Positions 20,206 to 29,245 of a DNA stretch of 39,204 bases are shown here, piece after piece. The notes below the pieces were generated by a model that worked only from the letters and a program-made list of their open reading frames with translations, was not told where the DNA came from and ran no database searches. Origin of the DNA: Neoconidiobolus thromboides FSU 785 (Eukaryota; Entomophthoromycota; Entomophthoromycetes; Entomophthorales; Neoconidiobolaceae); assembly GCA_025603075.1 (NCBI GenBank), contig MU626435.1, positions 1 through 39,204 on the forward strand. The letters run 5' to 3'. The position numbers and the translations under genes were made by a program. The stretch's first letter is position 1. Each line of letters opens with the position of its first letter.

Positions 20206-21334
20206 TTATAAAAAAAATAATATGAATGCCAATAAAGTAAGTATTGCAATAAGTATTGGAATAAGTATAGAACTCTTAACATCACCTACTTTTTCTCCAA
20301 TCTTTTTAACTTTTTTAAAAGCAGATTGTAATTTATCTTGAGTAGTATCCATACGTGTATCAATTTCTTCAATTATTCTATTTAAAAAAATATTTGTATT
20401 AATATTTCCCTCAATATATAAAATATAAAACATTATTTACTCATTATGTAAATCTAATTCTTGATTTACTGTATTTGCTATTTCTTTTAAATTTTTAACT
20501 GTGCCTAAAATAGAATCTAATTGTTGATCTTGCTGTTCTATTATCATCTAAATAAATAATAGAATTGTAATTTTATTTTAAATTATTTCAAATTAATTAC
20601 TTGATTCTGTGCACTTAATTGTTGTCCATTATTTGTTTCCGTATTATTATTATCCGTATAAATTGGTTCCATTTCAATTGAATAAGAAGAAGAATACTAC
20701 ATTATAAAAGATTATTATAATAATTAAATTAATAAATTAATATTTACTTCTTGCTTCTTTTTTATTCCTTTCAATACGCTTTCTGGATCAGATATAGCTT
20801 CCTCAATATCCTTAATTTTTTAAAAGAATTTAATTGTTAAAATCATTATTATTATTATTATTATTATTATTTGAACTAAAGCTTACTCTAACTTTTTTTT
20901 TAATATCTAAAACATATTGTTGTCTTTTTATTAATTCACTGTTTTGAATTTTAAATTGTTCTCGATTCTCCTTGGCCATAGGTATTTTAAAAAGTTAATG
21001 ATAATAAATTTAAAATCAATTTTAATTAAAATTAACATTTAAAAATAAAATAAAAAGGATATTTATCGCATCTTGTAAGTCAATTAAGTAATTGTTGATT
21101 TCATCTATGTTCAATTCAATTTCTTTAGTTGTATTTTTATATTCTTCATTGTCTAAATTCTTAATTCCTTTTAATATCCTTAACCAACTTTTAAATAATT
21201 GTTCAATTTGAGTTATATTTTCTTGTACTTCTCTATATTAATTAATTGATGATTAGCTTTTATAAAATAATAGTGAAAAAATACAATCAAGTTTACTTCT
21301 GTACTAAAAAAAAGGGATCTTCGTTAAAATTCAT
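20206..21334 (-). CDS. TLG1: syntaxin-6/Tlg1-type Qc-SNARE with one apparent AT-AC (U12-type) intron
   Basis: Exons on the minus strand: 21334-21297, 21232-21063, 20981-20887, 20810-20748, 20696-20601, 20547-20441 and 20377-20206; 246 residues against 255 in human STX6. The start NEDPFFLVQKEVQ matches the family MEDPFFVVKGEVQ. An N-terminal three-helix domain extends to about residue 100. The SNARE motif begins IIEQQDQQLDSILGTVKNL at about 156. Residues about 225-246 are a C-terminal membrane anchor. Five introns are GT-AG; the second runs 21062-20982, begins ATATCCTTT and ends AC. Removing it gives DAITMAKENREQF, which aligns without gaps to family ETISIVEANPRKF. The usual zero-layer Gln is His188. 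It acts in TGN/endosome membrane fusion. The plus-strand AN1 gene is divergent, 235 bp away. Confidence 0.88.
20982..21062 (-). other. apparent U12-type AT-AC intron (81 bp)
   Basis: The 5' end on the minus strand is ATATCCTTTTT, identical to the U12 donor consensus. The 3' end is AAAATAC. A branch-like ATCATTAAC sits about 12 nt before the end (consensus TTCCTTAAC). No GT-AG pair gives a frame preserving the family alignment. Confidence 0.75.
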
Positions 21335-21569
21335 AGTTATATTAATATAGTTTTTATATAAAAGAATAAATATTGAATTTGAATTTGGAATTCTTCTAGA
21401 ATCAATTTTAAGCCACTCAAGCATACTATTTTACATCATTTAAAATTTAGTTCATTGATTGGCTAGAATCTTAAATTAAAATTAGCATTAAATTTTTTAT
21501 CTTTATTTTTACTCTTACTTTTATTTTTATTTTTATTATCAACTAATATAATATAATATAATAAATACA

Positions 21570-22180
21570 ATGGAATTACATCATATCGGAAAACATTGTT
21601 CATTAACTACATGTAAAAAGCTAGGTAAAAGATAATATGATATAATATTCAATTTGTATTTTAATATTTTTTTATTAGATTATTTACCTACTAATTGTAC
21701 TTATTGTCAAAAAGATTATTGGTAATTTAATAATAAAATAATAGAATAATAAAACAGAAGGCTTATTATATAAATCAATTTTATAGCGAAGATCATTCAA
21801 ATCCAGAAAAACATAATTGTGAATCCAATCATATTATAAAAGATGTTAAAGTACCAGTATGTCCTATTTGTAATCAACCAATACCAGTTAAAAAAGGAGA
21901 AATACCGGATACAAAAGTAATTCTTATTCTTATTCCTACATTATTCTTTATTAATTAACTCTTTTAAATCAGGTTAACGAACATATTAATTCAGGTTGCA
22001 AAATCAAAGAAAAAAAAATTGAAATATGCAATGCTAAATCTTGTAAAACAAAGATAACTCAAGTGTTTCATCAATGTAAATCATGTCAAAGAAAATACTG
22101 TTTAAATCATCGATTACCAGAAGAACATGAATGTCAATTAATTGATACTAAAAATAATTACAATTACAAAAGCAATAATT

Positions 22181-22221
<41 letters not shown>

Positions 22222-22263
22222 CTAAAATCAGAGAAAAAGAAAAACAAATGTATAATCTGTTAA
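21570..22263 (+). CDS. ZFAND2-type protein: two AN1 zinc fingers and a C-terminal CaaX-like motif
   Basis: Exons 21570-21624, 21679-21721, 21787-21916 and 21973-22263; introns GT-AG of 54, 65 and 56 bp; 172 residues. The first AN1 finger has Cys10, Cys15, Cys25, Cys28, Cys33, His36, His42 and Cys44. A PVCPICNQPIPVKKGEIPD linker, characteristic of the ZFAND2/AIRAP family, follows. The second AN1 finger uses Cys95, Cys100, Cys111, Cys114, Cys119, His122, His128 and Cys130. An Asn tract (about 12 AAT/AAC codons near 22186-22218) and a basic segment precede the terminal CIIC. Family members connect proteasome/p97 to damaged or ER-targeted proteins, and some animal members are prenylated. The stop is 95 bp from that of the convergent CPSF30 gene. 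Confidence 0.92.
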
Positions 22264-22288
22264 TTAATTTAAATAATTTAATATCCCC

Positions 22289-22314
22289 TTTTCTTTTCTT
22301 TTCTTTTCTTTTCT
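22289..22314 (+). repeat. short (TTTTC)n repeat
   Basis: About five units of TTTTC in the 95-bp gap between the convergent AN1 and CPSF30 genes. It may be part of their 3' processing region. Confidence 0.6.
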
Positions 22315-22358
22315 TTATTCCAAATAAATAAAATACAAAATTTATGAAAATAATTAAT

Positions 22359-23502
22359 CTAATTATTATTCATATAATTCTTTGGCATTGGACAATGATT
22401 AGCATAATGACCTAATTGATTGCACTAAATTATAAAAGTAATTATTAATATTAAATTGTTAAAAGATAGCTTTAAAAATAGAAACTTACCTTAAAGCATG
22501 TAACTTCTTCTAGTGGTCTTTTATTGTGGTTATTATTATTTTGATTATTATGTTGATTTCTTTGATAATTATTATTTCGATTTGAATTCATTTTATTTTG
22601 TTGATTCATATTATTTCTTTGATTTCCCATCGGTGTAAATTGGTTATTCTAAACATTAAAATTAATTTAAATTCCTTATAAATTTAAACTTTTATCAACT
22701 TACCTCATCCTTATTTTGATTATTAAAATTATTTTGCATATTATTTTGGTTATTAAAATTTGCTTGATTATTAAAATTATTTATCATATTTTCTTTGTCC
22801 TTCATTACAGGCAACTCAAACTTTGGACTAAAATAAAAATATTAATAAACTATACAAAAATATAAAGTTAAATCACTTACTGTCCATTACTACACTCTAA
22901 GCCAAGTGGACAAAATCCATTTAAATACAACGGACATGGTATTTTTCTTACATGTTTACTTTTACAATTCGGGCCTAAAAGTCAAATTAATTAAGATTAC
23001 TATTTCAAGACTAAATCCAATCTTGCTTACCATGCTTACAAAACCCTCTATTATACCAAGGGCATTCGGGAATCTTATTCAATGGATCAATATGTAAATA
23101 GATACATTCTTCCCCAGAAGCACACTCTCCATATTTAGAATAAAACCAACATTCTGGCATCTTTTTTAAATTATATTCATGTAAAAATTCACATTGATCT
23201 TCTTTCTTACATAATCCTCTTAACCAATGTTTACATACTACTGCTTTTTCCATACGTATATGTTTGTAAGGACAACTTAAGCCCCGATCACATTTGCCCT
23301 TTAAAAACTGTAGACATACTCCACCAGAAGCTAAATGAAAATCAATTTGTTGTCAACTAAAAGGGAGTTTATTGGACTTACTGTTCTTTTTATTCTCTCC
23401 ATAGATATCTAAGCCTAAACTATTGATAACATAATCTTCAAATTTAAACTTAATTTCAACATCATTTTGTAAATTAAATAATTTTGTGCTGGATTGGGTC
23501 AT
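22359..23502 (-). CDS. YTH1: CPSF30/Yth1, five CCCH fingers plus a CCHC knuckle, six exons
   Basis: Exons on the minus strand: 23502-23382, 23330-23031, 22974-22881, 22827-22704, 22648-22490 and 22424-22359; 287 residues, all introns GT-AG (51-65 bp). Five tandem CCCH fingers: Cys46-Cys54-Cys60-His64, Cys73-Cys81-Cys87-His91, Cys101-Cys110-Cys116-His120, Cys130-Cys138-Cys144-His148 and Cys154-Cys162-Cys168-His172. Then an Asn/Gln-rich low-complexity stretch of about 75 residues and a CCHC zinc knuckle, Cys264-Cys267-His272-Cys277 (CFKCNQLGHYANHC). Family members bind the AAUAAA polyadenylation signal in the nuclear cleavage and polyadenylation complex. Budding yeast Yth1 lacks the knuckle; animal CPSF4 has it. 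Confidence 0.95.
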
Positions 23503-24254
23503 AATTATAAATTCTTTGTTTTCTTAGTTTGATATGTATTAATAATTATAAAAATTGAAATTCTCTTTTCTATTTATATCTAAGTCTTCTCTTGTTTTCT
23601 TTTTGCTTACTAGTAACCTTATAAAATGGTAATAAAATATAAAAAGTTTAATGTTGAGTTTGGATTTATCAGTTTATTGAAAAATAGATAAATGACAATA
23701 CTTCAAACTTTTATAGCTGTTCCAACCAATCATTTTAGAATGTCTTAGTTAAGCATTTTTTATAGTTAAAATATTAATAATATTAATAGTATTAAACAAA
23801 AGATTGTATAGAATTATGCTATTTTAATATTAGACTAAAGTTTTGCTTCCACTTTCATTTAATACTGCCTCTATAAGACTATGAAATAGATTGTAATATT
23901 AATTTTGGTAATATTTTAATAATTTAAGTAGTTTCTAAAATGATCAAAGATAGATTTACTTACTAGAACAGATAATGAAATCTTTTAATGGGTTTTATTT
24001 TGTTAGGGATATTATAAATATAATTTAGATAAAAAGCAAAGTATACTATAATTGAAATTTCTTTGCGGATTCGGCACAACTATAATGAACTATTATATAA
24101 AGCTAAATATTTCATTAAAGTTGTATAACTCATAATAAAAAAAACGTATCATTTATTAAACTATGAAAAGAAACAAAACATAAAATATACTACCAAAAAA
24201 CTACCGAAAATAGATTTATTAACTCTAAAAAAATATGAAGGTATTAAACACCGT
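23503..24254. other. intergenic, no gene seen
   Basis: AT-rich spacer between the CPSF30 start and the QCR6 stop. It contains short ATTAATA tracts but no open frame I can support. Confidence 0.5.
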
Positions 24255-24660
24255 TTATTTTAAAGTTTCAAAAAGTTTTGGTGCAAGCTAAAGTAAAAAA
24301 ATATTAATAACCCTTTCTCATAATATTATATAATAATAATAAACTTACACATTCATCCACACAATGCATATAATGGAAAAATTCTTCAACACAATCTTCT
24401 TTAGCTCCATTAGCTACTCTTTCTTCACACTCTTGAAAGTGATGTTTAGCTGGTGTACATTTGGCTGAGTTACCGCATTCTTAATTTATATGTTAACGGT
24501 ATGTTCTTACTTAAATTTTTCAGAAATTAATGTTACCTTCAGCTAAAGCAGGTTTAGTATCTTCAGGTTCTTCTTCTTCTTCTTCTTCTTCAACAACTTC
24601 TTCTTCTACTTCTTCAGCATAAACTGTTGGGAAAAAACTATCATAGATTGTGGAAAGCAT
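24255..24660 (-). CDS. QCR6: QCR6, hinge subunit of mitochondrial cytochrome bc1 complex, three exons
   Basis: Exons on the minus strand: 24660-24537, 24479-24349 and 24287-24255; introns GT-AG of 57 and 61 bp; 95 residues. After a short N-terminal segment (MLSTIYDSFFPTVYA), residues 16-33 are very acidic, with eight consecutive Glu. The conserved hinge-protein cysteine pattern follows: Cys43, Cys48, Cys58, then Cys70, Cys80 and Cys84, with the signature CVDECLAPKLFETLK at the C-terminus, which forms the paired disulfide-linked helices of this family. The product works in the intermembrane space in complex III, where the acidic part aids cytochrome c1 / cytochrome c interaction. The GAA/GAG tract shows as a TTC repeat on the plus strand. 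Confidence 0.93.
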
Positions 24661-24918
24661 CTTTATTTATTTAATTTAAAAGTTTAAATATAAAAAACTA
24701 TTAGTTTCGAAAATTTCAATCGTATTTTTTATCGATTAAATTTTATCTTTAATCAAATCTCAAGCTCATCTGTAAATTTGTTGATTTTCCAATCAAATCA
24801 CAGATTTTTTTTCACTAATAATCAGCCTTTTAATAAAAGAATCAAATTTATTATGGGAAATTTTAGTTAAAAAATAAAAAATAACAGTTTATTGAATTGA
24901 AGAAAGAGTAAAATAAAA
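24661..24918. other. short spacer, no gene seen
   Basis: AT-rich 5' flank of QCR6 and 3' flank of the next minus-strand gene. Confidence 0.5.
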
Positions 24919-25912
24919 TCAAAAATTAGTAATAAACAATCCCAAATCTTCATTTAAGGCATCACAGGCAAATGATGGATCCATAAAATCAAGCCCATTG
25001 GCTTCATCCTCTTTTTTATTATCCTCTCTCTCTTCATTTTCTTTATTTTCAAAGCTTAATGGGTTATTACTTAATATCAAATCTTCTTGTTCATTATTTA
25101 AGTCCAATACATTATTATATAAATTATCGAAAAAATCAAAAATGTTATTGTCATTATCGTTCTTGTTGTTCTGATTTGTGGTATCATTTTTTATTTTGCT
25201 GTTATGAATTTCTTCTTTTGTAATAGCATTGATTTCATTTAATATTAATTTGGGGCCATAATAACGAGTTGGGTTAGCAGAAAACGAAAAGTCATCTAAA
25301 GTAAAAATTCATGTCATAATTATCATAACCAGAAATCACGTTAAAAGAAAGTACCTTTTTCATTATTATTATTTGCTACTACGTCACTCTTTATTTCGTT
25401 ATCAAAAAACTTTTTCCTTCTTTTATACTATCATTAAAAAATACAATATTTAGTTCAAATTCTATTTTTGGTATATAAAAAATGCTTACTTTATTGATAT
25501 CACATTCCAAATTATTTAAACTACTTTTGAAATAATCCCTGGGAATATGGATAACTTTATCCCCAATCCTAGTTATTGACTCTTCTCCTTTTTTATTATT
25601 TTGTTCTTTGATACTAGTGAATGAGATACTTTTAGCTATTAACTTAGCTTTCTTTTTAATTACGTTGTTATTTAACTTTGGCTTGGCACTAGTTATAATG
25701 GCCGTTTCAGTAGGTTTACTATTTTCTTCAATTTCGTTCCATAAAGAATTTTGACTATCGTTATCTTCAAATAATTGAGATTTGGGTTTTTCAATATATG
25801 AAGGTTTTAAGACAGAGATATCAAATCTTGTAGTATAACTTAATAAATTGAAATTACCATTACTCGAGATTATTTGCTCATATTGTTTTATACGTTGAGG
25901 ATTGATATTCAT
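24919..25912 (-). CDS. unrecognised 290-aa acidic, Asn-rich protein, three exons
   Basis: Exons on the minus strand: 25912-25490, 25427-25355 and 25295-24919; introns GT-AG of 62 and 59 bp; the frame is continuous across all three. The N-terminal third contains RIKQYEQIISSNGNFNLLSY and a Lys-rich patch (KKKAKLIAKSIS near residue 90). The middle has the basic run KYKRRKKFF, a possible nuclear localisation signal, followed by SANPTRYYGPKLILNEINAI. The C-terminal 110 residues are rich in Asn, Asp and Glu. No signal peptide or membrane segment. The size of the introns and regular coding frame make it a convincing gene, but I recognise no family. It is divergent from the PDRG1-like gene, with 95 bp between starts. 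Confidence 0.72.
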
Positions 25913-26007
25913 TGAAATTATTTATACAAAAAATGGACTTTAAAAAAATCAAATTAACAGTGTTTTAATTTTGCTTTTCTGATTTTATTGATATTACAAA
26001 TATCATA

Positions 26008-26582
26008 ATGAGTGAAGGTTATATTGAATGTAAATAAATCTAGGATCTAATTAATTAGTTAAGTTATATTTTTAATTATTATTTTATAGCCCTAAGTAAA
26101 ATTGAGCAACTTAAAGAAATTATAGAAACAGATGAACAAGCAGTAAGTTTTAAATTTTATAATAAAAATAATCGACTTTAATATTTAATTCCATTTTAAA
26201 ATAGATTAAAGATTTAGAATCTCGAATTCAAAAGAATGAAGAAGCTATTGATTATTTAGAAGAAAACATAGGTAATTCAATGTTATAACAACAACTTTAT
26301 TTTATCTTGATTATTTGATATTCAACTATTCTATAGATATAAATAAACAATATTTAAACTTTGGTCCCATATTTTTAAAATTTAAAAATGATAAAGCTCA
26401 ATTATTATTAAATCAAGGTAATTACTATTTACAATATCAATATTCTATGTATTAATTGATTTATATTAAAAGAAAAAAGAGAAATGAATAAATTTTTAAA
26501 AGAATTACAATCAAATATGAAATCGAATGCAAGTAAATTAACTTCATTAAAAAATAATGTACCCAAAGTAATTTATAAATAA
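26008..26582 (+). CDS. PDRG1: PDRG1-like prefoldin-fold protein, five exons
   Basis: Exons 26008-26029, 26090-26142, 26205-26271, 26337-26417 and 26473-26582; introns GT-AG of 55-65 bp; 110 residues. Two long coiled-coil helices flank a short beta hairpin with NFGPIFLKF, matching the family pattern CFGNMFIKM. The first helix (IEQLKEIIETDEQAIKDLES) parallels the human PDRG1 segment VEELAEEVLADKRQIVDLD. PDRG1 is a beta-type subunit of the PAQosome/R2TP-associated prefoldin-like complex, which assists assembly of RNA polymerases and other complexes. Length is slightly under the human 133 because the C-terminal tail is missing. It converges with the SOD-fold gene, 72 bp between stops. Confidence 0.75.
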
Positions 26583-26654
26583 AACTATATTATCATATAT
26601 AATATAATGAACCATTTAGTCTATTTTAATTTATTATATTTTGTATATTTTATT

Positions 26655-27721
26655 TTAAAATTCTACTTTAAAAGAATATTTACTTTTAGGTTCTTGAAAC
26701 CTTTTAAAGATTAAATTCCAATCTTGAATTTGTAAGATATTTTTGATATATTGAGTTTTGTCTAAGCCATGATCTAAAAGGTAAGCATATCCCCATAAAT
26801 TAATACCTAATAAACATTTCATTTGTGGTTCTAAATTCATTATTGTTGGACTATTGTTGGTATTGTCTAAATTGATATTGGGTTGAAATTTATATAATGG
26901 GGATTCTGTAAATTGTTATTAGTTAACCTTGTAATTGTTTTATACTAATATAAAAACAAACTTACCTGAGTTACTTGTAGCTATAATTTGAGCACGATTA
27001 TTTTCATAAACTAACCATAAGAAACCACCACCAAATAAAGAATTTCCTTGAGTTTGAAACTATGAGATGAACATTATTATTCTTATTAAAACACAAACAT
27101 CAAAATATACTTACTAATTCAACCATCTTATCAAAAGAACCAAAGGAGTCCAAAATCAATTGATTAATAATACTATTCATTTCCACTTTTTCTTTACTCT
27201 ATTTTAATAAAATAACTTGATTAACAACTATGTTTAGAACACAGCGTAAATATTATAATTACCAAACTTTTAAGTGCAAAAGTAGAATTCCAGACTTGAG
27301 CAGCAGTATTGTAAACTACTCTTTCTTCCAATACTTGAGAAGTTTTCATTATTATTTTTTCTAAATTATCATTTTCATAATTTGAGCCTGATAAGTAATT
27401 AGGTCCAGTTAATACATGATATTCCTTAACTATATCGATGAAAATTTACCTATAATCATTTTATTCAATGATTCAGTCCAATGTTTTTGAAAGTCATTAT
27501 AAATTAATCGTAACGATTTACTACTTAATGCTGGTTCTAAACCTAAATCAGGGTCAAAGGGTAAATTGGGTAAATTATGAGTGGCTCGAATGGACTATAA
27601 ATTTTCGAACTGTTATTAATATATTAACTTCTTTAACTAGATTGAAACTTACAGTAAATTTTAGAGTATTCTTTTTGTTGATATTTATCAAATTGTTTAT
27701 TAAATATTTTCTCATCATCAT
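26655..27721 (-). CDS. superoxide dismutase-fold protein lacking metal ligands (likely mitoribosomal mS42/mS43)
   Basis: Exons on the minus strand: 27721-27653, 27594-27450, 27387-27263, 27198-27115, 27059-26966 and 26905-26655; GT-AG introns of 55-64 bp; 255 residues. The N-terminus is basic and suits a mitochondrial presequence. SOD landmarks are present but altered: LEPALSSKSLRLIYNDFQKH replaces the HHxxHH helix; YNTAAQVWNSTF has Ser for the ligand His; FGGGFLWLVYE is conserved; and GINLWGYAYLL has Asn and Tyr for the Asp and His ligands of DVWEHAY. All four Mn/Fe ligands are therefore gone, as in the SOD-derived small-subunit mitoribosomal proteins. Which of the two paralogues it is cannot be told here. 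Confidence 0.85.
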
Positions 27722-28691
27722 TGCGTTTTTATTTTTTCTATTTTAGTTAAAGGTTGATGTGTTCTATCCCAGCTGTATTATATCAACTATATCTGAAAAA
27801 ATAAAATTTGAATTTTTATTAAAAATTCAAAATCACAGCTCATTGGATTTTTGAAACTATCCCATAATTTATTACTGAATTATTATTATTGATAAATTTT
27901 AGTTTCGAATAGTAAAATAATGAATTTAACAAAGGTGTTTATCACATTTCAATATACATATTTGTATATTTTAGTACTTTTATTGTTATTATTGTGACTA
28001 ACGTTTAGTGTCTAGAATATTAATTTAAATAATGAAATATAAATAAGTATTGATCTATAAAGTTACAACTAATAAACAAAAATAAAAAAATAAAGGCAAA
28101 AATTAAATATTTAGATAACTAAAACTATAAAGCATCATAGAACTTTATTAATACAACAATATAATATTAACATTACAATATACAAATATAAGTTAAAATC
28201 AATTAATGTACGTTAATAAGAAAACCCTGGTCATATTTCGTAGTTTTTAAAATTCTAATTAGAAGATGTAATAATTTCTATTGAGTTTTGGCCATAAATA
28301 ATAGTTTTCGAATTACGGTAAATAGAATAAAATTGATCGGAGAAAGCTAAAATTATTAAGCGAATGCATCCAAGAGTATGAAATAATATTTTATTGGAGA
28401 AAAGTCTAGATATAAATTCCAGTTATTGGCTTAATTATCCTCTAGAAGCATTTGTTATGGGTTTACAGTTCCTTCTAAAAAGCAATCAAAATGTGGTAAA
28501 GGTGTTGTTTCCAAGGTTTCATTTGCTAATTAAATTAACAGCTACTTTTTTACATCTAGTGGGACCAATTAGAGTGGCTTTATAGACTAAAAATTATAAT
28601 TAATTCTTTAAATCATTAAAAAAGAAAAGTATAAATTGAACTGTAAAAGTATTACTTTCCCATTTTTTTAATATAAAAAATTCAATTAAAC
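27722..28691. other. intergenic, one weak unassigned frame
   Basis: AT-rich. A plus-strand frame at about 28394-28582 (containing LNYPLEAFVMGLQFLL) lacks an ATG start and may be a relict; nothing else can be supported. Confidence 0.4.
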
Positions 28692-29245
28692 ATGGTAAAT
28701 ATTTTTAAAATTCATTATATGATACTTTTTATAAATGACAAATCATTAACTTTATCTAATCAATAGAGTGAACACTTTTCTGAAACCCAAATTCAAGAAC
28801 TTAAAGAAGCTTTTAAAGTCTTTGATTCTGATAATGATGGTAAAATCAATGGTAGTGATGTGAGCAAGATTATTTCCACATTAAGTTTTGATGTCAACAA
28901 TGTCACCCTTAATGGATCTATTGATTTTAAAGAATTTTTAAATGTTATGTCCAAACGTACTAATAAATCATTAAATGATTTGGAAGTTGATTATAAAGTA
29001 GCTTTTGCTTCTTTTGATAAAGATAATAAAGGTTCTATTTCAAAAGATGATATTGCTAGAGTTTTAGCTTCTATTAATGAGAATATCTCTCAATCCGATA
29101 TTGAAGAAATTATTAAATATGCTGATGTCTCTGGTGACGGTCAAATTAGCTATGAAGAATTTGTTAAACTTATGGTAAGTTCATTTTTTGTTTCAACTGT
29201 ATTGTATATTTATTTTTTCTTTAGGTTGAAGGTGTTAACCATTAG
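28692..29245 (+). CDS. calmodulin-like EF-hand protein with a shortened second EF-hand
   Basis: Exons 28692-28694 (the ATG alone), 28767-29174 and 29225-29245; introns of 72 and 50 bp. An intron directly after the start codon is a common feature of fungal calmodulin genes. The 143 residues begin SEHFSETQIQELKEAFKVFD. EF1 is DSDNDGKINGSD (Asp instead of Glu at position 12). EF2 is degenerate, because about nine residues of its entering helix and loop are missing and only NGSIDFKEF remains. EF3 is DKDNKGSISKDD, and EF4 DVSGDGQISYEE is canonical. The short exon 3 gives VEGVNH. It could be a divergent calmodulin or a myosin light chain-like regulatory subunit. Confidence 0.88.

Noticed and set aside
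27430-27449. An apparent 20-nt micro-intron (GTAAATTTTCATCGATATAG) in the SOD-fold gene
   Set aside because: Using a later acceptor (TTATCAG before position 27387) gives a normal 62-nt intron with a TATTAAC branch site in the same frame, so the micro-intron is not needed.
28394-28585. Open frame containing YPLEAFVMGLQFLL
   Set aside because: No ATG start, no family match and no splice partner; left as a remark in the intergenic entry.
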